From Anaerolineales bacterium (GTDB lineage: Bacteria > Chloroflexota > Anaerolineae > Anaerolineales > DRMV01), in assembly GCA_026985785.1 (NCBI GenBank), contig JALSPT010000178.1, positions 1-9,097 of the forward strand: 9,097 nt of DNA, in the 5' to 3' direction. Positions 1 to 7,900 of the stretch are shown here, piece by piece (the stretch's first letter is position 1; each line of letters opens with the position of its first letter). The notes under the pieces are model-generated. The model was given only the letters and a program-made list of their open reading frames with translations. It was not told the DNA's origin and did no database searches. The position numbers and the translations under genes were made by a program.

Positions 1-494
1 CGATAGGCTACGCCGGGACAATTGCCGGTCGAGAGTTGCACCCGCACGCCGGGAATACCGGCCTCCTCCGGCTGACGTTGACCATCGCCAGCGTAACCCA
101 ACGCCGGATACTGACGGCAATGAGGGCCTGGGGTGGGCGTTCCGCCTTCTTCGGCGGGGGTGAGGTTGCATTCATCCTGCCAGACCGTGCCCTCCACCTG
201 CCCCATGTCCGGCGCGAGGGTCGCGGTAGGCGTAGCCTCTGCGGGGGTGGCGGTAGGTTGCCCAGGCTGAGGGGACGCCGCGCTCGGGAGGGCAGTGGTG
301 GGGGAAGGCGCAGGCGCGCGCGTGGGCGCGGCAGCGGTCAACGTCGCGCTTACGGCGGTTTTCACCCCCTCGGGAACCGGCGCCGAGGTGCGCACGACCT
401 CCGGCTGCTGCGGCAAGTTGCAAGCCATCAACACCACCAGCACCGCCAACGCCACCACCCCCGCTTTCCACCATCGCCATTCGTTCCTCCACAT
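1..494 (-). CDS. SdrD_B-like domain lipoprotein, N-terminal part (runs off the window)
   Basis: Partial gene: 164 residues are visible and the frame is still open at base 1. The start ATG at 492-494 follows a perfect AGGAGG with 6 nt spacing. Residues 1-25 form a lipoprotein signal: a charged start (MWRNEWRWWK), a hydrophobic stretch and the lipobox LMAC with Cys25. A Thr/Pro/Ala-rich linker follows to about residue 97. From about residue 98 there is a beta-sandwich-like segment, 'GQVEGTVWQDEC' ... 'GIPGVRVQL', which is the opening and closing signature of SdrD_B/Cna-B-like extracellular domains. Its cysteines (DEC, HC, NC) could form disulfides. It is predicted to be a membrane-anchored, surface-exposed protein whose function lies mainly in the missing C-terminal part. 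It begins 18 nt after the DUF1461-type gene, so it is likely co-transcribed with it. The lipoprotein call is firm; the domain family is likely; the role is unknown. Confidence 0.82.
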   Translation of the reverse strand, partial: MWRNEWRWWKAGVVALAVLVVLMACNLPQQPEVVRTSAPVPEGVKTAVSATLTAAAPTRAPAPSPTTALPSAASPQPGQPTATPAEATPTATLAPDMGQVEGTVWQDECNLTPAEEGGTPTPGPHCRQYPALGYAGDGQRQPEEAGIPGVRVQLSTGNCPGVAY

Positions 495-500
495 GCCACA

Positions 501-506
501 CCTCCT
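501..506 (-). promoter_or_regulatory. Strong Shine-Dalgarno site of the SdrD_B-like lipoprotein gene
   Basis: The minus strand reads AGGAGG with 6 nt before the ATG at 494. It fixes the start of a gene whose frame is easily missed because it has no stop inside the window. It lies in the 18-nt gap after the upstream gene's TAA, so independent ribosome loading is likely on a shared transcript. Confidence 0.8.
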
Positions 507-512
507 GAAGAT

Positions 513-1178
513 TTAAGGAACAACGCCACGCCCGCCGGCCCACATGGCCAGCGCGCGGCCCAAAAGCAGACTCATCCCCCCAAGAAAGACGAACGCATCG
601 CGCCAGAAACGCTCAGGGAACAAGCGAATGAGGGTATCGCTGGGCGCGAACAGCCAGGTATCCCCTTCGAAGAACACCCGATGGAAATCCACAAAGATGG
701 TTTGGAAAGCCCCCACCGAAAGCACCAACACCGCCAGCGTCAAACCCACGGTGAGCCAGCCGCCCATCATCAAACCCCGGCGGTAGGCCCTCATCCATCC
801 CAAACGGCGGGAAAGCAACCCCAGAGCCGCCAAAGCCGCCAGCGTAGCATACCACACCCACAACGCCCCATGCACCACGCGCTTGACGTCGGCCATGTGG
901 CGCAACTCGCGGGCGTTGAAAAGCGGCTCCCCATCGGGAAAACGGCGATTGCCGAGGAAATCAATCCCCGCATCGTTGAGCAGGTATTGGCGCGAAATTT
1001 CAGCCCAGTGCAGTCGCTCGGCCTGTGTCAGGCCCTCTGGGTCGGGTGGAAAACCCGGCAGCCGATAAGCCACCTGAATGTAAAGCGGCGTGAGCATCAG
1101 GCGCACCACCGCCAGAACCAAGACCGGAGGCACCAGAAAGGCAACCACCCACGGTAAAGCCTTCTGCCATCCACTCAT
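513..1178 (-). CDS. DUF1461-type integral membrane protein (TIGR01906-like)
   Basis: 221 residues with four probable membrane helices at about 8-28, 102-122, 137-158 and 192-212. The region between helices 1 and 2 carries 'NARELRHMADVKR' (88-100). The region between helices 3 and 4 carries 'FVDFHRVFFEGDTW', then 'SDTLIRLFPERFW'. These two segments are the conserved marks of the DUF1461/TIGR01906 family as I recall it, and the length fits. The family has no established biochemical function that I know of, so no role is assigned. The start codon overlaps the stop of the MFS/spermidine-synthase-like gene as ATGA, and its AGGTGG ribosome site (1188-1193, spacing 9) lies inside that gene. Translational coupling is therefore likely. 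The gene ends with TAA, 18 nt before the next lipoprotein gene. Confidence 0.82.
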   Translation of the reverse strand: MSGWQKALPWVVAFLVPPVLVLAVVRLMLTPLYIQVAYRLPGFPPDPEGLTQAERLHWAEISRQYLLNDAGIDFLGNRRFPDGEPLFNARELRHMADVKRVVHGALWVWYATLAALAALGLLSRRLGWMRAYRRGLMMGGWLTVGLTLAVLVLSVGAFQTIFVDFHRVFFEGDTWLFAPSDTLIRLFPERFWRDAFVFLGGMSLLLGRALAMWAGGRGVVP

Positions 1179-2740
1179 CGCCGAACACCACCTTCGTCAT
1201 GCAACACATCGTCATGCAACACGAAACGAAGCACCATGCTATCCGTCAGCAGCGCCACCGGCGCACGATCGTCGGTAAACACTTCGCCCTGCGAGGTATC
1301 CAGGCTGACGGGATGATCCGCCGCCAGGGTCAGCGATTTCAGCAACAAAGCCGGTGTATCTGGCCGCTCTCGGAGCGCGGCAAGGTTGGCACGCAGATTG
1401 TCCCAGTCTGTGGGCTGCGCCGTAGCGTAGAGCACCAGGTTGAACGTCCGTGGCACCCGCATGGCATGGACCGAAGGGAAAACCGCCCGCAGCGTGGCGG
1501 CCAGGGCATTGGCCAGGCGAAAATCGCCCGGCGGCGCGCCGACATTGACCGCCACGACCCCGCGCGGCGTGAGATGTTGGCGCGCGATCTGGAAGAATTC
1601 GCGCGTGGTAAGGTGCCAGGGGATGTAAGGGGGGCGATACGCATCCACCACGATCAAGTCATAGCGATAAGGCGAGCGGCGTAGCCCCACCCGCCCATCT
1701 TCGGCAAAGGCGTGCAGGTTGGGCAGCGCATCCAGGCCGAAATAGCGCCTTCCCACCGCGAGGATGGCAGGGTCGATCTCATAGCCATCGATGGGAATGG
1801 CGCCAAAGGCCGCCGTCACCTGCCGCGCCACCGTGCCCGCGGCCAGCCCCACCACCGCCACCCGATGAACTGCAGCAGGGGTGGTTGGCGGCGGGTTGAA
1901 AAACGGCCCCGCCAAAAAGCACATCCATGTGCCATAGTATGCCAAGCGGGTAGGATGATAAATCGAATGGATGCCCTGCCCTTCGTTCAACCGCAGATAG
2001 CGGTAATTGCCCCGCTGAAGCACTTGAATGTAATTGTAAGCCGACTCGGTCTCGTAGATCTGCCCCGCCGTGCGTTTGAGCGGTCCTGCAGCCCAGCCCA
2101 CCCACAGGGCGAGGATGAGCAGCGGCATCCAGGCATAATGCCAAATCGCCCGCCTGCGAGCAGCCCACAAGCCGCCCAAGGCCGTCAGCGTGAGCACCAA
2201 TCCCAAAAGCAAAAAAGTGCGCCGGGTGCCGATGAAGGGCACCAGCACCAAATCGGGCAAAAAGGTGCCGACGAAGGAACCCAAGGTCGAGACGGCGTAC
2301 ACCCGTCCCGCCACGCGCCCCGTCTCGCTGGCCTTTCGCGTGGCTATGCGAATCACAAAGGGCGACACCATTCCCAACAACGTCACCGGCACCACCAGCA
2401 ACACCAACACTGCAAAAAAACTGCCTGCCAGCACGCCCAGGCGCAGGTTGTCGAACGCCGAGGCAGCCCGATAAAGCAGCGGGCGCGCCGCCACCGGCAC
2501 CAAAGCCACCGCCAGCCCCGCCCACGCCACGATGCGATACAGGGTGAAGGGACGCGGGTCGCGGTCGGCCCAGCGTCCGCCCAGGAAATACCCTGCCGTC
2601 AGATAGAGCAAAATCAGGCCGATGATGGTCGCCCATACCAGGTTGCTGGTACCAAAATAGGCTCCCAGCAAGCGAGAAGCGGCCAGTTCCACGGCCAGCG
2701 AGGCCATGCCGGTGACAAAAGCAGTGAACAAGGGGTACAT
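1175..2740 (-). CDS. Fused MFS-like membrane domain / spermidine-synthase-like methyltransferase-fold protein
   Basis: 521 residues. Residues 1-220 are a membrane part with about seven helices, opening with 'GMASLAVELAASRLLGAYFG' and 'GYFLGGRWADR', the usual start of the fused MFS/spermidine synthase family. Residues about 225-505 are a spermidine-synthase-like Rossmann domain: motif I 'VAVVGLAAGTVAR' (295-305), acidic 'GYEIDP' (E321, D323), 'AEDGR' (D348), 'VVDAYRPPYIP' (D366) and the closing 'FTDDRAPVALL'. In true spermidine synthases motif I is GGGDG and the later loop is DSSDP. Here the motif I Asp is Ala and the second Asp of the loop is Arg, so putrescine binding as in SpeE is doubtful. 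Binding of S-adenosylmethionine or a relative remains plausible. The actual reaction is unknown. The start ATG has only a weak ribosome site. The gene follows the binding protein by 51 nt and overlaps the DUF1461-type gene by 4 nt. Confidence 0.88.
   Translation of the reverse strand: MYPLFTAFVTGMASLAVELAASRLLGAYFGTSNLVWATIIGLILLYLTAGYFLGGRWADRDPRPFTLYRIVAWAGLAVALVPVAARPLLYRAASAFDNLRLGVLAGSFFAVLVLLVVPVTLLGMVSPFVIRIATRKASETGRVAGRVYAVSTLGSFVGTFLPDLVLVPFIGTRRTFLLLGLVLTLTALGGLWAARRRAIWHYAWMPLLILALWVGWAAGPLKRTAGQIYETESAYNYIQVLQRGNYRYLRLNEGQGIHSIYHPTRLAYYGTWMCFLAGPFFNPPPTTPAAVHRVAVVGLAAGTVARQVTAAFGAIPIDGYEIDPAILAVGRRYFGLDALPNLHAFAEDGRVGLRRSPYRYDLIVVDAYRPPYIPWHLTTREFFQIARQHLTPRGVVAVNVGAPPGDFRLANALAATLRAVFPSVHAMRVPRTFNLVLYATAQPTDWDNLRANLAALRERPDTPALLLKSLTLAADHPVSLDTSQGEVFTDDRAPVALLTDSMVLRFVLHDDVLHDEGGVRR
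1194..1223. repeat. 15-bp tandem duplication at the end of the MFS/spermidine-synthase-like gene
   Basis: Two adjacent 15-nt units on the plus strand (1194-1208 and 1209-1223) both read TCGTCATGCAACAC and differ only in the last base (A versus G). In the minus-strand gene they encode VLHDD (507-511) followed by VLHDE (512-516), five residues from the C-terminus. The unit is a whole number of codons, so the duplication extends the tail without breaking the frame. It also moved the distal end of the gene, and the ribosome site of the next gene, 15 nt away. Confidence 0.9.
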
Positions 2741-2752
2741 GGGAGTACTCAG

Positions 2753-2767
2753 CGGCTCGGAGAGCCG
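2753..2767 (-). other. Short perfect hairpin between the binding-protein and MFS/spermidine-synthase-like genes
   Basis: CGGCTC and GAGCCG form a 6-bp stem around a 3-nt loop in the 51-nt gap, 12 nt before the start ATG at 2740. An 8-bp palindrome GAGTACTC (2743-2750) lies between the hairpin and the start. There is no U-run on the minus strand, so a rho-independent terminator is not supported. It might mark an RNA-processing site or affect translation of the downstream gene, which lacks a good Shine-Dalgarno site, or it may be chance. Confidence 0.35.
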
Positions 2768-2791
2768 GTTTTCAGGGAGAGAGCCAAAGGG

Positions 2792-4825
2792 TCAACGGCA
2801 CTGGGGCCCTTTGTCAAACGCGGCAATGTTCCACAAGTCACTGGCAGTGCTGGGATCGAGCACAAAGCCGCAGAAATCCGGACGGGTTGCAGCCAGACGC
2901 GGCAGCCGGTAAAGCATGATCGACGGAACGTCTTTGGCCAAGATGGTCTGCAAATGTTGCATGTCCTTGGCAAAGCCTTTGTCTTCCGGCAGGCTGTTTT
3001 CAGCCGCCCGGCAATAGCCATCGAAAGCCGTGTTGACGTAGCCGGTGTCATTCCAGCCCGCCCAACCATAGGGGAAGGCTTTGTCGTCCTCGTGCGTCTT
3101 GCCGAAAATATCCAGCAGCCAGGGCACTTGTTTGACTGTCAGCGTCCCGTCGCCAGGGATGGCATCGCGCATCCAGAGGTTGCACTGCGGGCGGATGGTC
3201 ATCTGCATTGGGATGACGGCAAGGTCAAATTTGCGGCCATAGATGGGGCCATCCGGGCCTGGGGCATAGAGTTCCTGAGGATTGTCCCACAACTTAACCT
3301 TCAATTCGATGCCACAAGCAGCAGCAGATTGCTTGAAAATTGCTGCCGTTTTGGCTTCGCGAGGCGTGTCGGGCGCCCAATAGTTCAACACCAGAGGGTC
3401 ACCCCAGGTAATGGACGCAGGCTCCCCCTGGTAAACGCGCGGCGTGGCAGGGTCGTTGTCCGCGTCCACCCAACCAGCGGCCTCCAACAACGCCGCGCCT
3501 TTCTGCGGGTCGTAAGGGTAACGGGCGATCTCGTCGTTGAACAGGGGGCTTTCCGCAGGGACGAAAGAATCCATCACTTCAGCATGGCCGCCCCATACCT
3601 CATCCACCACCTTTTGGCGGTCGAGGCAATAGGCCAGCGCCTGCCGGACGCGGCTATCGCCGAAGAAATCAGGGCGTTCGTGGGGCTGCCAACCGTCGTC
3701 GTACACCGCGGGGTGAATGTCCAAATCCAACCGCTCAAACGCCATCCCCTGAGCATAGGAAACCGACGCCTTGCCTGCCTCTTGCAAGGCGTCGAGTTGC
3801 GCCGCCACCGAAAGCAGATCCACCGTTTCATCCAACACATCGCACTTACCGGCTTGCAAATCGGCCAATGCCTCGTCCGGGCTCTTCACGAAACGGAAAA
3901 CCAAATCGTCGAACTTTGGCAGGCCCTCCGGAGCGCGGAAGTAATGCGGGTTACGATGCAGGCGGATATATTCACCAGCCTTCCAATCCTCGATGACATA
4001 CGGCCCCCACCCCACTGGCGAGCGGGTCGCCTGCGGGAGGGTGAGCAGTTCCTTGGGCGCATACTGCGACCACAAGTGAGCGGGCAGTGGCATCCAAAAG
4101 TTGAGGTAATAGGCCGGGTCGCGATAGCCGGGAATGGCCTTCCAAACCACCGTGTGCTTGTCGGTAGCCTTGTAAGAGGCCGTGTGCCGCAACACATCGG
4201 CATAACGCCCGTGCGCAGGCGTGTCGGGAGAAGATACCAGGTCAAAAGTGAACACCGAATCCTCGGCAGTCAGAGGCTGACCATCCGACCACTTGACGCC
4301 GGGGAGGATACGAAAAGTGACCTGGAGTTGATCCATGGTGACGGCACCCATGTCGTCGGTGTATTTCAAAGCGCAGCGGGTGGAATTACAACCGGCAGGG
4401 AAAAAGGCCACACCCTCTTGCAAAGCCACCACATCGCCATGGGCATCGACGATTTTGGTGCCCGGAGCGACGTCCACCTCGACAAAACGGGCATCGCCGT
4501 CGGCCATGGAAGGCAATTTTTCCAAAATGACGGGCTGAAAACCGAAAGTGCGATATTCCACTGGCCCCTCGTACACCGCGGCAAGGACGTTGCGCATGGC
4601 CTGGGTTTCGCCGGCGAGGGGGTAAAGGGTGCGCGGCTCCTGGCCCATGCAAATGGTGAGGGTGCGCGGCGCGGGGGTAGGACGGGGCGTAGGTGTAATG
4701 AGTTCCGCCTCTGGCGGCTGGGTAGGCCGCGGTGGCGAAGTAGGGGCCGTAACCGTGGGGGTCGTCTTGGAAGTACATGCAGCCAACAAGCCAACGAAAA
4801 GCACGAACCAGAAAAAGCGACGCAT
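2792..4825 (-). CDS. ABC transporter family 5 (peptide/nickel-type) solute-binding lipoprotein
   Basis: 677 residues, starting at the ATG at 4825. An in-frame GTG one codon upstream (4828) is possible, but AGGAG (4833-4837) is spaced 7 nt from the ATG and only 4 nt from the GTG. Residues 1-17 are a lipoprotein signal with lipobox LAAC (Cys17), followed by a Thr/Pro linker to about 54. The SBP_bac_5 fold then runs to the end, with family marks 'GVKWSDGQPLTAEDSVFTF' (176-194), 'GWGPYVIEDW' (272-281), 'RQALAYCLDRQKVVDEV' (394-410) and 'YPYDPQKGAALLEAAGW' (436-452). It probably binds oligopeptides or another solute outside the membrane; the ligand cannot be told. Compared with the usual fold, about 45 extra residues lie before the 'GVKWSDG' strand, with C146 and C151 in them. 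No permease or ATPase gene is present in the window. It follows the kinase gene by about 170 nt and precedes the MFS/spermidine-synthase-like gene by 51 nt. Confidence 0.92.
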   Translation of the reverse strand: MRRFFWFVLFVGLLAACTSKTTPTVTAPTSPPRPTQPPEAELITPTPRPTPAPRTLTICMGQEPRTLYPLAGETQAMRNVLAAVYEGPVEYRTFGFQPVILEKLPSMADGDARFVEVDVAPGTKIVDAHGDVVALQEGVAFFPAGCNSTRCALKYTDDMGAVTMDQLQVTFRILPGVKWSDGQPLTAEDSVFTFDLVSSPDTPAHGRYADVLRHTASYKATDKHTVVWKAIPGYRDPAYYLNFWMPLPAHLWSQYAPKELLTLPQATRSPVGWGPYVIEDWKAGEYIRLHRNPHYFRAPEGLPKFDDLVFRFVKSPDEALADLQAGKCDVLDETVDLLSVAAQLDALQEAGKASVSYAQGMAFERLDLDIHPAVYDDGWQPHERPDFFGDSRVRQALAYCLDRQKVVDEVWGGHAEVMDSFVPAESPLFNDEIARYPYDPQKGAALLEAAGWVDADNDPATPRVYQGEPASITWGDPLVLNYWAPDTPREAKTAAIFKQSAAACGIELKVKLWDNPQELYAPGPDGPIYGRKFDLAVIPMQMTIRPQCNLWMRDAIPGDGTLTVKQVPWLLDIFGKTHEDDKAFPYGWAGWNDTGYVNTAFDGYCRAAENSLPEDKGFAKDMQHLQTILAKDVPSIMLYRLPRLAATRPDFCGFVLDPSTASDLWNIAAFDKGPQCR

Positions 4826-4832
4826 CACGATG

Positions 4833-4837
4833 CTCCT
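4833..4837 (-). promoter_or_regulatory. Shine-Dalgarno site deciding the start of the binding-protein gene
   Basis: The minus strand reads AGGAG, 7 nt before the ATG at 4825 and 4 nt before the in-frame GTG at 4828. The spacing favours the ATG. The site lies 13 nt after the hairpin at 4851-4870. Confidence 0.7.
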
Positions 4838-4850
4838 AAAGCGTTGAAAT

Positions 4851-4870
4851 CAGGCCGCCAAGGCAGCCTG
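4851..4870 (-). terminator. Strong hairpin after the kinase gene, possible terminator or leader element
   Basis: As minus-strand RNA the stem is CAGGCUGC paired with GCGGCCUG, 8 bp including one G-U pair, closing a CUUG tetraloop. It is followed by AUUUC, a very short U-run. On the plus strand the G-U position becomes a C-A mismatch, which points to function as minus-strand RNA. It lies 128 nt beyond the kinase stop and 13 nt before the Shine-Dalgarno site of the binding-protein gene. It could be a weak terminator for the kinase transcript, an attenuator, or a 5' leader structure. The poor U-run keeps the terminator call uncertain. Confidence 0.45.
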
Positions 4871-4885
4871 CAAAATGCTATGGCG

Positions 4886-4901
4886 ACGGACCACCGTCCG
4901 T
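4886..4901 (-). other. Perfect 6-bp hairpin in the gap between the kinase and binding-protein genes
   Basis: ACGGAC (4886-4891) and GTCCGT (4896-4901) are perfect inverted repeats around a 4-nt loop. It lies between the two other inverted repeats of this gap and has no U-run after it. It may be part of a folded untranslated RNA segment or an operator-like palindrome. Confidence 0.4.
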
Positions 4902-4939
4902 TGAGAAAGCCCGTTCAGAGCGGGGATGGAGGCTCTCAA
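4901..4939 (-). other. Longer imperfect inverted repeat, first element of the structured gap
   Basis: In minus-strand RNA, UUGAGA (from 4939) pairs with UCUCAA (ending at 4901). Inside it, CCCG and CGGG (4921-4924 with 4910-4913) pair around a 7-nt loop. It shares base 4901 with the next hairpin. The rest of the gap, about 4940-4998, is purine-rich on the minus strand; I see no gene or convincing promoter there. Confidence 0.35.
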
Positions 4940-4998
4940 GATGCCACTTCCTACTCGCCTCCCAAATCTGCTCCACCCCGCTCCTGACGCTCCTCGCG

Positions 4999-7900
4999 CT
5001 ATTCGGCCACGGGCACGATAAAGTGAAAGGTGGTGCCCTCGTTGAGCCGAGACTCGAACCAGATGTGCCCACCGTGCAGCTCGACCAGCCGCTTGGTGAT
5101 ATGAAGGCCCAGTCCCGTCCCCGGCGCGTTGCGCGCTTGGGGGTTCTCCGATCGGAAGAACTTGCGGAAAACCTTTTGCTTGTCCTCCTCGCTCATTCCC
5201 AGGCCAGTATCTTGCACAGCAACATGCAACACCCGCGGCGCACCTTTGCGCTGCCATCGGTTGGACGTTTCTTCCACCCAAATATCAATGCGCCCCCCTT
5301 CGGGTGTGTACTTATGCGCATTGCTGACCAGATTGGTGAGAATTTGCTCCAGTCGCCCCTTGTCGCCCCACACGAGAGGAAGTTCCTCCGGCAAATGCAC
5401 TTCCAGGTGCTGCTTTTTGGCTTCGATTTGTTGCTGAAGCGAACCCACTACCAGGGAAACGACTTCGCCAAAGTCCACCTTCTGGAATTTCAACTCCAGT
5501 TTACCGGCTTCGATACGTGAGATATCGCTCAGGTCGTCCACCAGGCGTTTCATCCGTTCGACATTGGCGCGAATGATTCTGAGGAATTTGGCCTGGTTTT
5601 CGTTGACCGGCCCTACCGTGCCGCCGATCAGCAGATCGGTGTACCCGCGAATAGACGTCATGGGGGTTTTCAGTTCATGAGCCACGAAGGAGACAAATTC
5701 GCTCTTGGTTTCGTTGGCCCGCTGTACCTCAGCGTACAATTGAGCATTTGCCACCGCAACCGCTGCATGGTCGGCCAGGCGGCTCAGGAAACGGATGGAT
5801 TCTTCCGAACACGCAGCGAGGTTCTTGCTCTCCAGGACCAAAAGGCCAATGACTCTTTCCTCTCGCTCGATGGGGATGATCATTTGACCCTGCGCCTCGG
5901 AATGGAAAAAGCGGGCTTCCGCATCACCAGCAAGGACCCGTTGCGGCTCGCGATTAGTGACCGCCCGTTGGATGGCGGGGTAGGAGGCCAGGGGAAGGCC
6001 AACGGCACGGAAGTGTGCCAACTCGCCATGCACATATCCCCGATCGGCAATGATGGTAAGCACGTCCTCCTGCAAAAGGCCAACCAAACCAGCGACCGAC
6101 CTGGTTCGTCGAGCAGCCCATTCCAATGTAACCTCCATCGCCCGGCGGACATCCAGACTGGTGTTGAGTTCACGGTCAATACGCTGAAGCACCGAAAGTT
6201 CTTCCACACGCGCAGCCAACGCCTGATCGGTCATCGTGTAGAGGCGGGCGTTTTGGATGGCTACGGCAGCCTGGCCCGCAAAGGCCAGCAGCAGTTGCTC
6301 GTCTTCCGTGGTGAACAGCCCTCCATCAGCCTTGTTGAGCACTTCCAAAGCGCCCACAGCGCGCCCCTGCGCCAGCAACGGTACAACCAGTGCCGACCGG
6401 GTCTCGAAACCGGTGGCAGCATCGACCTTGGCGTCCCACTCCGGCGAACGATGGACGTCGCTGACCAGGATGGAACGCCGTTCGGCTACGGCTTTGCCCA
6501 CCAGGCCGCTTTCTGGTGACAAGCGGCGCCCCTTTAGATTAGCAGCCAACGGGCCAAGCACCTCCTGAAAGACAAGTTCGCCCGTCTCCTCATCTACAAG
6601 GAACAACGTCCCACCTTCGGCTTTGAGCAACTTGACCGCGCTGCTCAAAATTTGCTCCAGCAGGGCGTCAATATCGAGCGTGGATGACAGTTCATGGGCA
6701 ATCTGGTTGAGGGCCGTCAACTGTTGCGCACGGCGGCGACTTTCTTCCAGCAGGCGAGCCTTCACAATCGCGCCAGCAGCAAGGTCGGCAACCGAGTGCA
6801 CCAACGCCACCTGGGCATCAGTGTAGAGCACCTCGGTGGATGTGTCGGCCAGCACCAAAGCCCCAATGGTATCGCTCCCCGCGTTGAGGGGAACCCCCAT
6901 CCAGGCCAACGCCCCTGGCATGGCCGGTTCCCCTCCCCGTAGGCGACATGCTTCTGGGTAATTATCCAACCGTTTCGCCTGACGGGTGTTGAATACATCC
7001 CACACCAAGGGCTTGTCCTCAGGCACGGGACGACCTTCTTTTTGCCGTATGCGCTCTTCGCCGTTCACCACGAAAGCGAACCGCAGTTGGCGGCTCACTT
7101 CATCCCACAGCAGGATGCGAAAATAGTAAGCAGGCACCAGACGCGTGGTTTGGGCATAGAGCAATTCCAACAAGTCATCGAAGTGCAGGGTGACGTTTAC
7201 CCCCTGCGCCACGCGGGCAAGGGTGTTCATCTGTTCCACACGGCGTTCCAAATCGGAGACCGTTTGCGCTCGCTCGATGGCCAAAGCAGCCTGGCGTGCT
7301 ATGCTTTCGAGGAAATCGATTTCACTGCTGGTATACCCCCCTTCCGCCCGAGGACCCAAAGCCAGAAAGCCAGCCAGCCGCTCCTGGCCGGGCAAAGGGA
7401 CGAAAAGCATGGCACGCAACAAGTTCAAGCGCGGTTGCTCACTGCTCAGGGCCTCCGGGAGATCGGTGGGCGAGAAGAAGAAAACGCTATCAAGACCTGC
7501 CAGATAATGCATAAAAGGGCTATCCTGTTTGAAGGAAACCTCTGCCGTGGGGTGTTCACTGGCATCCGGCTGAGCCCGATAGCGCCCACTCAGGGGGTCA
7601 TAAAGAAAAAGATGCAAGGGAGAAGGTGCCAACATCTCGGAGATGGTGGTGCGCAAAAGGCGCACGATATCCGCAACGTTGGAAGCCTCTACCAGTTGAC
7701 GGCCAAATCGTTCCAGTCGCTGTTGGTAACTTCGTTGCGTACGGGCGAAAAGGCGGTCAATTGATTCCTGAACGTATCGGTAAACCGGCAGGAAGCCGAG
7801 GGCGAGAAGAAAGGCAAAAGCGCCCAACAAGAAGGGATTGGAAGGACGAATGCGGGTGCCGAAAAGAAGGTTGATGCCCCCCACGATAAGCGCATATCCA

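Noticed and set aside
172..543. Minus-strand frame of 123 codons overlapping the lipoprotein start
   Set aside because: It is in another frame from the gene starting at 494, which has a perfect ribosome site, signal peptide and lipobox. This frame has none of these.
36..1157. Open frame of 373 codons on the plus strand
   Set aside because: It is antisense to the lipoprotein and DUF1461-type genes; the translation is Arg/His/Pro-rich without recognisable domains.
1779..2636. Minus-strand frame of 285 codons inside the MFS/spermidine-synthase-like gene
   Set aside because: Frame-shifted shadow, Gly/Ala/Arg-rich, with no motif; the main frame is intact over 521 residues.
1712..4987. Open frame of 1091 codons on the plus strand
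   Set aside because: It lies antisense to two clearly recognised genes, crosses their boundaries, and its translation is low-complexity with excess Arg, His, Gln and Gly and no family motifs. GC-biased codon use on the minus strand explains the lack of stops.
4870..4998. Promoter for the binding-protein gene
   Set aside because: Only weak partial matches were found (for example TAGCAT without a suitable -35), so none is listed.
4850..5281. Minus-strand frame of 143 codons spanning the kinase end and the gap
   Set aside because: It is shifted relative to the kinase HATPase domain, whose frame continues intact to the TAG at 4999-5001. No homologous features were seen in it.
5677..6519. Plus-strand frames opposite the kinase (also 8041-9069)
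   Set aside because: They are antisense to conserved GAF and membrane coding sequence, lack ribosome sites and resemble no family.
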